From Thiomicrorhabdus heinhorstiae (lineage in GTDB: Bacteria > Pseudomonadota > Gammaproteobacteria > Thiomicrospirales > Thiomicrospiraceae): a DNA stretch of 51,271 bases. The notes under the pieces are model-generated. The model had not been told where the DNA came from. It was given only the letters and a program-made list of their open reading frames with translations, and did no database searches. Of this stretch, positions 8,232 to 17,108 are shown piece by piece (position 1 is the first letter of the stretch; each line of letters opens with the position of its first letter). The stretch spans positions 1-51,271 of the forward strand of contig NZ_JACBGI020000015.1 of assembly GCF_013391765.2 (NCBI RefSeq), read 5' to 3'. The position numbers and the translations under genes are program-made.

Positions 8232-10646
8232 CTAATTGGGCGCATATAATAGCGCTTCTAATTCACTAAGAGCTTGCTCATAAGCTTGTTTATTGCCAAA
8301 GGCATTTTTAACAATCTCTTTAGGTTGCCCCATTTGATCAAATGGGGTGACTTTAAGCACTTGAATAGATTCAATTTCCGTTACACCCTGGTCGGCATAT
8401 TTATCCAACAAGGCATTTAATACCTGTTGAGCGGCTTCGGAATATTTGGTGAAGTAGTTGCGCTTTTTGACGTTTTCAGCACGCTCTTTACGAGTGAGCG
8501 GTGGTTGGTCAAAGGCAACGTGGCAGATTAAATCAAATGGATCCATATCACGACTGACATCATCTTCCAAAGCCTGCCAAATTACACCTTGCTCTTCAAG
8601 CTCATCAATAATGGCCTGCTTGCGCTCTGAAGATTGCCATTTTTTGACAAATTCATCCATTGAGGTGTACTGTTTTGCGATGGTCTTTTTGGTGTAGTCC
8701 TTGAATGACTCAGTGACCAGCTTGCCATCCGCATCGTAATACTGAACTCGCTCGGCGATCTTTTTAACCGTAACGCCTGAAACATGATATTTAATAAATG
8801 GCTCTTTCTCTCCGCCAGTGTCTTCACCTGTATCAGTCCATTCATCTTCTGAACCTACGTTATATTCACCTCGTGAATCTTCAACGCCATCAGCATCTTC
8901 ATTATGATTTTCGGGATTGTTTAACTGTTCATCAAAGTCAGGATTTTCTTCATCAATAATCGTGCCGGGGTTAGTCACCATGACTTTTTCAGGAATGCCG
9001 TCAAAACGCTCATCGGCAAACAGTTCAGTGGCTTTTTTGAAATCGAGAATGGTAAACCAAAGCTTACCGTAACGGTCATCAATACGGGTGCCACGACCGA
9101 TGATCTGTTTGAATTTAGTCATGGATTGGATAGATTGATCAAGTACCACCAATTTACAAGTTTTCGCATCAACTCCTGTGGTCATAAGCTCCGAGGTGGT
9201 TGCAATAACGGGGTAGGCTTTTTTGGGATTAATGAAATTATCTAACTGCGCTTTGCCGAGTTCATCGTCACCCGTGATTTTCATGACATACTTTTCGTTT
9301 TTCTTAACCTGTTCAGGATTCAGGTTTACTAAAGCTCGACGCATACGTTCAGCATGGTCAATGTCATTACAGAACACAATGGTCTTAGCCATTGGATCGG
9401 TGCGTTTCAGGTAAGCAGTAATGGTTTCAGCAACCAATTGCGTGCGCTCGTCAATCACCAGCGTGCGATCGAAATCTTTGGCGTTATAGATGCGGTCTTG
9501 AATAACTTCACCGTGTTTATCGGTTTGCCCTTTGGTTGGTCGCCAGCCAAGCGCATCAATATCCAAATCAACACGAATTACTTTATAAGGTGCCAAGAAA
9601 CCGTCTTCGATACCTTGCTTTAACGAGTAGGTATAAACCGGCTCGCCAAAATAGTCGATGTTTGAAACTTCTTCGGTTTCTTTCGGTGTCGCCGTCAAAC
9701 CAATCTGCGTGGCGGAATTAAAGTATTCCAAAATCTCTCGCCAAGCGGAGTCTTCTGCCGCACTGCCTCGATGACACTCATCAATCACGATTAAATCAAA
9801 GAAGTCAGGGTCAACTTGCTTGTAAGCTTTTTGATGTTCTTCTGGGCCAGTTAAGGCTTGATACAAAGCAAGGTGGATTTCATAGGCGGGATCAACCGTG
9901 CGCTTTTCCACTTTGGTCATGGCGGTGTCAAACGGTTGAAAGTCATTGATGCGAGTTTGATCCACTAAGACATTGCGGTCGGCTAAAAACAGAATGCGCT
10001 TTTTGGTTTTAGACTTCCATAGCCGCCAGATAATCTGAAAGGCGGTATAGGTTTTCCCTGTACCCGTTGCCATCACCAGAAGAATACGGTCTTGCCCTGC
10101 GGAAATCGCTTCAATGGTTTTGTTAATGGCCTGCAGTTGATAATAGCGAGGCGATTTGCCTGAACCGTCATCATGATATGCTTGGGTAATGATTGGAAGT
10201 TGGCTTTCGGAATAGCCCTTCCAAGCACAATATTTCTGCCAAAGCTCTTCTGGAGTTGGAAATTGGTCGAGGGTGATTTCGGTTTCTATTGGTGTAGTCT
10301 TTGCCGTTTTATCGTGGAAAATAAAACCATCACCGTTTGATGCAAATACAAAAGGCGTTTCTAACAAATTGGCGTAATCCAATGCCTGTTGCATCCCTTT
10401 TCCAATTTCATGCTTGTTGGCTTTGGCTTCGATAACAGCTAGAGGAAGATTTGGTTTGTGATAGAGAACAATGTCGGCCGACTTCACTTTTTTACGAACT
10501 GCTACTTGACCTCGGACAATTACTTTACCATCTCGAAGTTTGACCTCCTGGCGAATTTGGGTCATTGAATCCCAGCCCTTGTCGATTACCGCAGGAAGGA
10601 TGTACTTTGTGATGATATCGGTTTCAGTTAACTGCTTTTTATTCAT
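8232..10646 (-). CDS. hsdR: Type I restriction endonuclease subunit HsdR
   Basis: About 804 residues. It cleaves unmodified DNA after ATP-driven translocation. Numbered from ATG 10646, the N-terminal nuclease domain shows Asp58 and Glu73-x-Lys75 of the PD-(D/E)xK core; the SF2 motor has Walker A ATGTGKT (193-199), DECH (289-292), a Gly-Leu-Thr-Ala-Thr-Pro motif III and [10 protein letters not shown] motif VI. The C-terminal part resembles the EcoEI HsdR C-terminal domain, and an acidic Asp/Glu-rich linker lies before it. ATG 10646 is chosen over TTG 10652, with AAGG 8 nt upstream. It is the first gene of the operon, with a promoter at 10678-10708. Intact in all motifs, so restriction should be active. 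Confidence 0.94.
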   Translation of the reverse strand: MNKKQLTETDIITKYILPAVIDKGWDSMTQIRQEVKLRDGKVIVRGQVAVRKKVKSADIVLYHKPNLPLAVIEAKANKHEIGKGMQQALDYANLLETPFVFASNGDGFIFHDKTAKTTPIETEITLDQFPTPEELWQKYCAWKGYSESQLPIITQAYHDDGSGKSPRYYQLQAINKTIEAISAGQDRILLVMATGTGKTYTAFQIIWRLWKSKTKKRILFLADRNVLVDQTRINDFQPFDTAMTKVEKRTVDPAYEIHLALYQALTGPEEHQKAYKQVDPDFFDLIVIDECHRGSAAEDSAWREILEYFNSATQIGLTATPKETEEVSNIDYFGEPVYTYSLKQGIEDGFLAPYKVIRVDLDIDALGWRPTKGQTDKHGEVIQDRIYNAKDFDRTLVIDERTQLVAETITAYLKRTDPMAKTIVFCNDIDHAERMRRALVNLNPEQVKKNEKYVMKITGDDELGKAQLDNFINPKKAYPVIATTSELMTTGVDAKTCKLVVLDQSIQSMTKFKQIIGRGTRIDDRYGKLWFTILDFKKATELFADERFDGIPEKVMVTNPGTIIDEENPDFDEQLNNPENHNEDADGVEDSRGEYNVGSEDEWTDTGEDTGGEKEPFIKYHVSGVTVKKIAERVQYYDADGKLVTESFKDYTKKTIAKQYTSMDEFVKKWQSSERKQAIIDELEEQGVIWQALEDDVSRDMDPFDLICHVAFDQPPLTRKERAENVKKRNYFTKYSEAAQQVLNALLDKYADQGVTEIESIQVLKVTPFDQMGQPKEIVKNAFGNKQAYEQALSELEALLYAPN

Positions 10647-10677
10647 TATCAAACCTTAACAACAATATGCACATTCC

Positions 10678-10708
10678 ATTATAGCTTTCGTTCACTAAAA
10701 TATTTGAA
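10678..10708 (-). promoter_or_regulatory. Probable sigma70 promoter of hsdR-hsdM-hsdS-abi
   Basis: On the minus strand TATAAT (10678-10683) is preceded after 19 bp by TTCAAA (10703-10708). The -10 box is perfect; the -35 box and spacing are weak. It lies about 31 nt before the hsdR start. Confidence 0.5.
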
Positions 10709-10912
10709 TCACCACCGAACAACATCTTGAACTAAATACCTAAGCCATTTCGGGCGTCCTTACTTAGTGTAAATACTAACAAGTCGTTAGAAACATATTT
10801 TGCATTTTCTACAACCATTTATGGGAAGTTTTGTAAGAAAAAGCACTATTGGAGAATAAAAATTCGGCAAAAAATCGATGCCATTAAGAACAATTCAGAA
10901 TCAGATAGAAAC

Positions 10913-10948
10913 AAAAAAGCCCGGTAGACGAAAACGTTTACCGGGCTT
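10913..10948 (-). terminator. Terminator of tRNA-Met
   Basis: A 14-bp stem (10917-10930 with 10935-10948, one G-T pair) with AAAA loop on the plus strand and an A-run at 10913-10918, which gives a U-tract on the minus strand. It starts 8 bases after the encoded CCA. Between it and the hsd promoter (10709-10912) I see no gene. Confidence 0.85.
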
Positions 10949-10951
10949 TGC

Positions 10952-10962
10952 AATATGGTGGC
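10952..10962. repeat. Right copy of the 11-bp direct repeat, at the tRNA-Met 3' end
   Basis: Identical to 2552-2562. This copy spans the CCA end, discriminator and first acceptor-stem bases of tRNA-Met plus four bases downstream. Confidence 0.4.
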
Positions 10963-11032
10963 TACACCGAGATTCGAACTTGGGACCCCATCATTATGAG
11001 TGATGTGCTCTAACCAGCTGAGCTATGTAGCC
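10956..11032 (-). tRNA. tRNA-Met (CAT), elongator type
   Basis: A 77-nt minus-strand tRNA including the encoded CCA. The 7-bp acceptor stem starts with GGCTACA, the anticodon loop reads CTCATAA with anticodon CAT, and the T-arm contains GTTCGAATC. It closely matches the E. coli elongator tRNA-Met; the first acceptor pair is a normal G-C, unlike initiator tRNA. It has its own very strong promoter and terminator. Confidence 0.96.
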
Positions 11033-11048
11033 AAAAAGAATAGCGCGT

Positions 11049-11076
11049 ATTATAGTTTGATTGGCGCGCTTGTCAA
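11049..11076 (-). promoter_or_regulatory. Consensus sigma70 promoter of tRNA-Met
   Basis: Perfect TTGACA (11071-11076) and TATAAT (11049-11054) with 16-bp spacing on the minus strand. The bases after the -10 box are GC-rich (ACGCGCT), the discriminator type typical of stringently controlled stable RNA promoters. Confidence 0.88.
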
Positions 11077-11088
11077 GGGACTATTTTT

Positions 11089-11111
11089 AAAAAAGTGTCA
11101 CTTTTGTGACA
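11089..11111 (-). terminator. Terminator of the rplY-pth-ychF unit
   Basis: A 6-bp perfect hairpin (11096-11101 with 11106-11111, loop TTTT) followed on the minus strand by six T. It sits between the ychF stop and the tRNA-Met promoter. Confidence 0.75.
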
Positions 11112-11127
11112 AGCGCTGAAATCACAA

Positions 11128-12219
11128 TCAGACGTTAAAACGGAAGTGCATTACATCGCCGTCTTGAACGATGTATTCTTTACCTTCCAAGCGTTGTTTA
11201 CCGGCTGCTTTCGCGCCTGCATCACCCTTATATTCGACAAAGTCTTCGTAAGCCGTAACTTCGGCACGGATAAAGCCTTTTTCGAAGTCGGTATGGATGA
11301 CGCCGGCCGCTTGTGGCGCGGTGGCGCCTTTTTTCACTGTCCAAGCGCGAACTTCTTTTACACCGGCCGTGAAGTAAGTTTGCAGACCTAACAAATCATA
11401 AGCGGCGCGAATAACACGATTCAGCCCCGGTTCTTCCTGCCCCATTTCTTCCAGGAAATCCGCTTTGTCTTCGGCATCCAATTCCGCGATTTCCGCTTCG
11501 ATCGCCGCACAAACAGGAACGACTACCGCACCTTGCTCCGCAGCCAAAGCTTCAACCTTTTCCAACAGTGGATTATTTTCGAAACCATCTTCATTGACGT
11601 TGGCAATATACATCATCGGCTTGATAGTCAACAGATGCAGATCACGCAACATCAGACGCTCGTCATCGGTCATCTCAACCAGACGCACCAGCTTGCCCTC
11701 TTCAATTTCTTTCAGAACACGCTCGTACAAGGCTTGCTTGGCCTGCGCATCTTTGTTGCCGCTTTTACCAAGCTTTTGCGCTTTGACTGCGGCTTTTTCC
11801 AGAGATTCCATATCGGCAAAGATCAATTCCATATTGATGATTTCGATATCGGAAATCGGGTCAACTTTACCGGCAACATGGACGATATCGTCATTTTCGA
11901 AACAACGCACAACTTGCACAATCGCGTCGGTTTCACGGATGTTTGCCAGGAATTTGTTCCCCAAGCCTTCCCCTTTAGAAGCCCCTTCAACCAAGCCGGC
12001 AATATCCATAAAATCCACCGTCGCCGACAATACCCGTTCCGGCTTGACGATTTCCGCCAATGCATCTTCACGCAGATCAGGAACAGGAACCACACCGACA
12101 TTCGGTTCGATAGTACAGAACGGGTAGTTTGCGGACTCGATTCCGGCGTTGGTCAAAGCATTGAAAAGCGTGGATTTTCCGACATTCGGCAAACCGACGA
12201 TACCGCATTTAATTCCCAT
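11128..12219 (-). CDS. ychF: Redox-responsive ATPase/GTPase YchF (OLA1/Obg family)
   Basis: A 363-residue full-length YchF, a ribosome-associated P-loop NTPase that prefers ATP and affects translation initiation and oxidative stress responses. Visible are the P-loop GLPNVGKST (8-16), the G3 Asp-Ile-Ala-Gly, the altered G4 NVNE that replaces NKxD and explains ATP preference, a coiled coil insert, and a C-terminal TGS domain ending in Met-His-Phe-Arg-Phe-Asn-Val. AGGAG precedes the ATG. It follows pth by 47 nt as the last gene of rplY-pth-ychF, an order conserved in gammaproteobacteria. Confidence 0.97.
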   Translation of the reverse strand: MGIKCGIVGLPNVGKSTLFNALTNAGIESANYPFCTIEPNVGVVPVPDLREDALAEIVKPERVLSATVDFMDIAGLVEGASKGEGLGNKFLANIRETDAIVQVVRCFENDDIVHVAGKVDPISDIEIINMELIFADMESLEKAAVKAQKLGKSGNKDAQAKQALYERVLKEIEEGKLVRLVEMTDDERLMLRDLHLLTIKPMMYIANVNEDGFENNPLLEKVEALAAEQGAVVVPVCAAIEAEIAELDAEDKADFLEEMGQEEPGLNRVIRAAYDLLGLQTYFTAGVKEVRAWTVKKGATAPQAAGVIHTDFEKGFIRAEVTAYEDFVEYKGDAGAKAAGKQRLEGKEYIVQDGDVMHFRFNV

Positions 12220-12266
12220 TCGGGCTTCTCCTAATCAACAAAAGGGATGAAACTGAAACTTAAGGC

Positions 12267-12839
12267 TTATTTGGTATGCAGGGTCATCATGGCTTTCTCA
12301 AGCCGACCATGCATTAAATCTTCTAGTATTTTTGTCGCTTGATAACTGGCGTCATCGATCAATTGACGGTCAATTTTAGATGGAGTTTTGAGAACATAAT
12401 CCACCACCTGATCACGATGTCCAGGATGTCCGATCCCGATGCGCAAACGCAGAAATTCATTACCCATCGCGGCAATAGTGTCACGCAGGCCGTTATGACC
12501 GCCGTGGCCACCGCCTTTTTTGAGCTTGACCGTGCCTGGTGGCAGATCCAGTTCATCGTGAACGACTAAAATCGATTCCGCCGGAATCTTGTAGAATTTG
12601 GCGATTGCCTGGATCGATTGACCGCTGCGATTCATAAACGTTGCCGGTTTTAATAACCAGACATCGATACCGTTTTGCTGAATTCGCGTCGCCTCACCAA
12701 GAAATTTGGTCTCTGGACGAAATACCGCACCGAATTGTCGCGCTACTTCGTCCACAAACCAAAAACCGGCGTTATGTCGGGTCTGATCGTATTTATCGCC
12801 CGGATTTCCCAGACCAACAATTAATCGAACAGATGACAT
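12267..12839 (-). CDS. pth: Peptidyl-tRNA hydrolase
   Basis: A 190-residue Pth that frees tRNA from peptidyl-tRNAs dropped by ribosomes. The conserved GLGNPG near residue 9, the RHNAGF motif with the catalytic histidine (about 22), PATFMN, HDELD and GGHGGHNGLRD are all present. It lies between rplY (41 nt upstream) and ychF, the standard translation-quality cluster. The start has only a weak ribosome binding site, which suggests coupling to rplY translation. Confidence 0.97.
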   Translation of the reverse strand: MSSVRLIVGLGNPGDKYDQTRHNAGFWFVDEVARQFGAVFRPETKFLGEATRIQQNGIDVWLLKPATFMNRSGQSIQAIAKFYKIPAESILVVHDELDLPPGTVKLKKGGGHGGHNGLRDTIAAMGNEFLRLRIGIGHPGHRDQVVDYVLKTPSKIDRQLIDDASYQATKILEDLMHGRLEKAMMTLHTK

Positions 12840-12880
12840 AACGCCGGCTCTTGTTTCATCGATGGCTTAAAGCCGATCGA

Positions 12881-13462
12881 TTAACCTTTACGCTTAGGCT
12901 TACTGATGTTTACAACCGATTGGTCGTAGTCAGAGTTACCGTGTGAAAGAGCAGTCAAGATTACACCTTCAGGCATAGACAGCTCAGACAAACGCATACT
13001 TTCGCCAGCTTGCATTTTAGAAACGTCAACTTTGATCGCAGTAGGCAGATCTTTTGCCAAACAACGAACTTCAACCGTTGCTTGCAAGAATGACATCAAA
13101 CCACCGGCTTTAACACCAGGCGCAACGTTTTTACCAACAAAGTTCAAAGGAATTTTCTTAGTCAAACGGTTGCTTCCGGCACGTTGCAAGTCGATGTGAG
13201 CGACTGCACCAGTAGCTGGGTGACGTTGAACATCCTTAACAACGCAAGACTCGGCTTGACCTTCAACATCAACATCAAGAATCGTGTTGAATACGTCAAC
13301 GTTTTCAAAAGCGTGCTTAATGAAGTGACCACCAAACGCAACAGAAACTGCGTCTTTGTTGTCACCGTAGATGATAGCAGGAACTTGACCCGCATTACGA
13401 AGGCGGCGGCTCGCACCTTTCCCTTCTTCTTTACGGATAACTGCTTTCCATGATTGGCTCAT
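12881..13462 (-). CDS. rplY: Large ribosomal subunit protein bL25, long Ctc form
   Basis: A 193-residue L25 with the N-terminal 5S rRNA-binding domain (about 1-95) and the additional C-terminal beta domain of Ctc/TL5 proteins, so longer than the 94-residue E. coli form. A good Shine-Dalgarno sequence (TGGAG) precedes the ATG. It is the first gene of rplY-pth-ychF, with a likely promoter at 13567-13572 and a hairpin in its leader at 13533-13556. Confidence 0.96.
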   Translation of the reverse strand: MSQSWKAVIRKEEGKGASRRLRNAGQVPAIIYGDNKDAVSVAFGGHFIKHAFENVDVFNTILDVDVEGQAESCVVKDVQRHPATGAVAHIDLQRAGSNRLTKKIPLNFVGKNVAPGVKAGGLMSFLQATVEVRCLAKDLPTAIKVDVSKMQAGESMRLSELSMPEGVILTALSHGNSDYDQSVVNISKPKRKG

Positions 13463-13532
13463 TTTATTTCTCCAAATAGCGGCCTTTCCCTCAAAACCTT
13501 CATTTCAAGTGGAATAAGGCCGATTAACAAAA

Positions 13533-13556
13533 CTTACGTCCGCGACCAAACGTAAG
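13533..13556 (-). promoter_or_regulatory. Hairpin in the rplY leader, possible attenuator
   Basis: Perfect 7-bp inverted repeat (13533-13539 with 13550-13556) in the untranslated leader of rplY. On the minus strand it is followed by TTTTGTT, so it has the form of a weak intrinsic terminator between promoter and start codon. Autoregulation by L25 is a possibility but not shown. Confidence 0.4.
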
Positions 13557-13566
13557 CAAAGGGCGA

Positions 13567-13572
13567 ATTATA
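13567..13572 (-). promoter_or_regulatory. Likely -10 box of the rplY-pth-ychF promoter
   Basis: Perfect TATAAT on the minus strand about 105 bases before the rplY start; the only -35 candidate (TGGAAA, 16 bp upstream) is weak. It lies after the prs terminator, so it starts a separate transcript. Confidence 0.5.
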
Positions 13573-13692
13573 CTCAAATTTTGATTTTTTTCCAGTCTTT
13601 TATTCGAGACTTTCTTATTTGAATCAAGCACTTCGCTTGCTTCAAATAACCGGCTGCAAAAAACCTACTGAAAAAATAAATACCCGTAAAAC

Positions 13693-13720
13693 AAAAAAGC
13701 GCCGTTAAAAGGCGCTTTTT
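13693..13720 (-). terminator. Terminator of prs
   Basis: Hairpin (13699-13703 with 13711-13715, extended by A-T pairs) with A-run and T-run on either side, 20 bases after the prs stop. It separates prs from rplY. Confidence 0.85.
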
Positions 13721-13739
13721 AAAACATTCGGCAATGCAA

Positions 13740-14696
13740 CTATCGAGGCATCAGTGCCGTAACGGATTCTTCCAAGTTAACACGACGAATCGTTTCGCCA
13801 AGTAGATCGGCAACCGAAACGCGACGGATTTTTGCACATTTTCGTGCCGCATCGCTTTCAGGAATCGAGTCGGTTACTACCAGCTCTTTCAATACCGAGT
13901 TCTGGATGTTTTCTACTGCCGGACCGGATAGAACCGCATGCACAACATAAGCTGAAACACTTTTGGCGCCACGATCCATCAAGGCCTGCGCCGCTTTACA
14001 CAAAGTGCCTGCTGTATCGACCATGTCATCGATAATGATACAGTCGCGACCTTCGATATCACCGATGATATTCATAATTTGCGCGACATTCGCTTTCGGA
14101 CGACGCTTATCGATAATCGCCATATCGGCGTCAATTGCCTTAGCAACCGCACGAGCACGGACAACACCACCCATATCCGGGGAGACGATGGTGACGTTTT
14201 CCAGATCCTGGGTCTTGTTCATATCTTCGACCAATAGCGGAGAACCATAGATGTTATCCACCGGAATATCGAAGAAACCTTGAATCTGGTCTGAGTGCAG
14301 ATCCACCGTTACTACACGGTTGGCACCGGCAGCGGTAATCATATCAGCCGACAAACGGGCAGTAATCGGAACACGAGCAGAGTGAGGTCGACGATCTTGG
14401 CGGGCAAAACCGTAATAAGGAATAACCGCAGTGATACGAGCCGCGGAAGCACGTTTGAGTGCATCGATCATAACCAGCATTTCCATCAGGTTGACGGCTG
14501 GTTCCGGCGTACAGGTTGGTTGCAAGACATAAACATCTTGACCACGAACAGATTCTTTAATCTCAACCATGATTTCACCGTCGCTAAAACGGCCTACATC
14601 GGCTTTTCCTAGGGGGATATCAAGATATTGGGAGATTTTTTCAGCGAGACTGACGTTTGCGTTTCCCGCAAAAATCATAACATTTTTATTAGCCAT
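13740..14696 (-). CDS. prs: Ribose-phosphate pyrophosphokinase (PRPP synthetase)
   Basis: A 318-residue class I PRPP synthetase that makes phosphoribosyl pyrophosphate from ribose 5-phosphate and ATP for nucleotides, histidine, tryptophan and NAD. It shows the pyrophosphate-binding Asp-Leu-His-Ser-Asp-Gln region, the flexible loop around VVRARA, and the PRPP motif [17 protein letters not shown] lies 8 nt before the ATG. It follows tRNA-Gln by 54 nt and is probably co-transcribed from the tRNA promoter at 14855-14884. Confidence 0.98.
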   Translation of the reverse strand: MANKNVMIFAGNANVSLAEKISQYLDIPLGKADVGRFSDGEIMVEIKESVRGQDVYVLQPTCTPEPAVNLMEMLVMIDALKRASAARITAVIPYYGFARQDRRPHSARVPITARLSADMITAAGANRVVTVDLHSDQIQGFFDIPVDNIYGSPLLVEDMNKTQDLENVTIVSPDMGGVVRARAVAKAIDADMAIIDKRRPKANVAQIMNIIGDIEGRDCIIIDDMVDTAGTLCKAAQALMDRGAKSVSAYVVHAVLSGPAVENIQNSVLKELVVTDSIPESDAARKCAKIRRVSVADLLGETIRRVNLEESVTALMPR

Positions 14697-14750
14697 TAAA
14701 GGCGCTCCTGTTCGAGGAAAAAATGATTTGGGGAATTCGGGAAAGGATAT

Positions 14751-14825
14751 TGGCAGGACTGGCAGGATTCGAACCTGCGGTACACTGGATCAAAACCAGA
14801 TGCCTTACCACTTGGCCACAGTCCT
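14751..14825 (-). tRNA. tRNA-Gln (TTG)
   Basis: A 75-nt minus-strand tRNA with encoded CCA. Acceptor stem AGGACTG pairs with CAGTCCT, the anticodon loop reads TTTTGAT with anticodon TTG, and the T-arm contains GTTCGAATC. tRNA-Gln directly upstream of prs is the conserved arrangement of pseudomonads and relatives. Confidence 0.96.
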
Positions 14826-14854
14826 ATAATATCGCTGTCATTGAAGACAGGTGC

Positions 14855-14884
14855 GTATTATCCACGTATTACCGCCGTTTTCAA
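14855..14884 (-). promoter_or_regulatory. Sigma70 promoter of tRNA-Gln (and probably prs)
   Basis: TTGAAA (14879-14884) and TAATAC (14855-14860) with 18-bp spacing on the minus strand, about 30 bases before the tRNA 5' end. Confidence 0.65.
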
Positions 14885-15014
14885 GTATTTTTTACAAAAA
14901 AATTTCAGTTTCATCAGAGCCCGACTTTCACGGGCAAACGCCCCCATCCTAAGCTCCTGAATCTATTTAAAAAGTTAAAGTAATCGATATTTCAGACTAA
15001 CCGCACGGCGGTGA

Positions 15015-16814
15015 TTAGTCAATTGTCAGCCCGGCTTTCAAGCTGTCGATCAGCTTCTGGAAGGTCTCGTTATCGCCGTATTGTTTGTGGAACTTCTTCC
15101 AAAGACGCTCCGCTTTGCTGTAATCGCCCAATTGCCAATAAACCCTGATCAAATGGATTAAGACCTCTTCGTCCTGCTGGATGGCAAATGACTTTTCAAG
15201 ATAAGACCTGGCTTGCTTGAAATCTTTATGGCGGTAGAGCAGCCAGCCCATACTGTCCAATACATAATAATTATCCGGCTCTAGTTGCAACGCTTTATCT
15301 AATAAGGTGCGCGCCTGATTCAGATTTTTGTTTTGTTCGACGTAAAAATAGCCAAGACCGTTTAAGGCGTCGACATTTTCCGGGTCAAGCTTCAACAAAC
15401 GGTGCATATTATCTACATAATCGTCAAAGCGCTCGGTGCGATAAAACACCATCGCCTGGGAAGCCAGTGCCTGCTCGTGGTTGGGATCGATCTTCAAAAC
15501 CTGATTATACAAATCGACCGCTTGATCGAACTGTTCCTGCTGGGTGGCAAAAATCGCTTTGGCGCGCAGCACCTTAATACGATCTTCAACCTGTTTGACA
15601 TCCAAACTGTCTAACAGCTCGTTCGCTTTCTCGACTTGTCCTTGCGAGAACAAAATTTCGGAGCGGTGAAGATCGGCATCCAGGCGGTAGTTCGGATGCA
15701 GAACTTTGGAAAACGCTTTTAGCGCTTCGTCATATTTGGCCTGCGCCTGATAGATCACACCCAGATAATAATTGGAAACATCGCGATACTGAGGAAAGGT
15801 CAGCGTTTTTTTCAATTGCGCTTCCGCTCTGCCGTAATCCTCTCTTTCTATTAATAAAAGAGCCAGAGACAATCGCGGCGTAATCAGCGACGGGTTTGCT
15901 TTGATAATTTTCTGATAACGCACCTCTGCCGACTGCAGAAGATTCGCCTTAACCTCAAGACGCGCCATCTGTTCTTGCAGCTCCCAGTCTTTAGGGTGCT
16001 TTTTCAAATAAGGCGCAATAGTATCCACACCTTGTTTGGCATGCTCGCCTTCCAGGTATACGGTTGCCAGCAAACGATATAACTCGGCTTCGGAATCCTG
16101 CGGCACCTTATTACGCGCGTAGAGCAACGCATCCAGCGATAACTCCAAGCGACCGGCACTTTTGGCAACCAGCCCCAGGCCTACCCAGACACTCCACTCT
16201 TTCGGATATTCTTCGGCCAGCTTCTGCATAAAAGCCACGCCGGCATCGGTTGCCACCGAAGCCACAACTCTCTGCGAAGTCAGTAACAGCAGTTTTTCAA
16301 GTTCAAGATCGCTTAACTCGCGGAACTTTTGCCACTGTTCAAAAGCAGGTTCTACTTTGTCCTGTTGCAGGGAGAGTAAAAACGACGCTCGCCAGACGGC
16401 GGCGTTATTCGGGTCCAGTTTGCGCCATAATGCTATCGACTCTTGAATTTTATCGATATCGTAACTGGCCATCGAAAACTGAAAAGCACGCTGAGCCAAC
16501 TCAGGAATCGCAGTCTGTTCCGCGGCATGATGCATTACTTCATAGGCCGTCGCGGGTTCTCCGCGTCTGATCAGCATCTCGGCCAACATCACCTGATACA
16601 TAGCGGCGGCACGCTTTTGCCGCTCCTTCTGCTCTTCGGTCAGCTCAGGTAAAGGCTGCTTGACTTCTTTACTGGATAAAATTGCCGCTGAAGGCGACGA
16701 TTCCGTGCGCAACAGCCCGTCTGCGCTGCATCCGCCGAATAATAAAGCCGCAAGGGCAAGAATAACGGTTCGAGATTTACTACCGGCTTGGGTAATCTTT
16801 TGAAGCCCTAACAC
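15015..16814 (-). CDS. Tetratricopeptide repeat lipoprotein
   Basis: A 599-residue protein with an N-terminal signal sequence ending in a lipobox-like Phe-Gly-Gly-Cys (Cys29), followed by about ten TPR units over most of its length; clear ones lie near 330-370, 430-470 and 470-540. TPR proteins scaffold complexes; orthologues beside hemA (PA4667 in P. aeruginosa) have no firmly known role. It is divergent from hemA. In the standard order lolB and ispE follow it before tRNA-Gln, but here only about 190 bases with a small GC hairpin (14919-14935) intervene. Start codon is the first in-frame one before the signal peptide; upstream start choice is uncertain. Confidence 0.9.
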   Translation of the reverse strand: MLGLQKITQAGSKSRTVILALAALLFGGCSADGLLRTESSPSAAILSSKEVKQPLPELTEEQKERQKRAAAMYQVMLAEMLIRRGEPATAYEVMHHAAEQTAIPELAQRAFQFSMASYDIDKIQESIALWRKLDPNNAAVWRASFLLSLQQDKVEPAFEQWQKFRELSDLELEKLLLLTSQRVVASVATDAGVAFMQKLAEEYPKEWSVWVGLGLVAKSAGRLELSLDALLYARNKVPQDSEAELYRLLATVYLEGEHAKQGVDTIAPYLKKHPKDWELQEQMARLEVKANLLQSAEVRYQKIIKANPSLITPRLSLALLLIEREDYGRAEAQLKKTLTFPQYRDVSNYYLGVIYQAQAKYDEALKAFSKVLHPNYRLDADLHRSEILFSQGQVEKANELLDSLDVKQVEDRIKVLRAKAIFATQQEQFDQAVDLYNQVLKIDPNHEQALASQAMVFYRTERFDDYVDNMHRLLKLDPENVDALNGLGYFYVEQNKNLNQARTLLDKALQLEPDNYYVLDSMGWLLYRHKDFKQARSYLEKSFAIQQDEEVLIHLIRVYWQLGDYSKAERLWKKFHKQYGDNETFQKLIDSLKAGLTID

Positions 16815-17108
16815 TTAATAAAATTCCTTTTGAATCCATCCTGAATACGGATTTATATTGCAAGTAACCGGCTTTGTCCAACTTAGACAAACAAAAACAC
16901 ACCAATTTCAACCATCTGGCTCCGGAGATGAGACAGAAAAACTTGCAATTGAAAGTATAATTTAGCAGAATTACGCCTCTTTAGTAGCCGATTTGTATGA
17001 TTCGGCTCTTCGGGGAAATCCGATATCGAACCCGTCCATGGTGACAAGCCCTTTTAGTTAAGGGAATCAAGCCGTTTATTTCCGATACAGGTCGAAGCTT
17101 TTGAATTT
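16815..17108. other. Divergent regulatory region between the TPR gene and hemA
   Basis: 294 bases without a gene. A perfect TATAAT on the plus strand at 16956-16961 is a plausible hemA -10 box but lacks a good -35 box. A small hairpin (CCCTT/AAGGG) lies in the putative hemA leader near 17048-17063. I do not recognise a riboswitch. Confidence 0.4.

Larger units (their letters stand above)
2552..10962. mobile_element. Possible genomic island at tRNA-Met carrying Fic and RM-Abi genes
   Basis: The interval between the two 11-bp repeats contains only accessory genes: a Fic protein and the hsdRMS-abi operon. One edge is the 3' end of a tRNA, a classic integration site. By eye, the stretch is more AT-rich than the core genes after 11100. 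No integrase, transposase or other mobility gene is visible, so if it is an island it is either no longer self-mobile or was moved by factors supplied from elsewhere. Confidence 0.35.

Noticed and set aside
11465-12234. Two long plus-strand ORFs opposite ychF
   Set aside because: Both overlap the certain ychF gene and encode low-complexity Ser/Arg- or Phe/His-rich sequence typical of antisense frames.
16962-17108. Riboswitch in the hemA leader
   Set aside because: Only a short hairpin is seen; I could not match conserved elements of any known riboswitch class.
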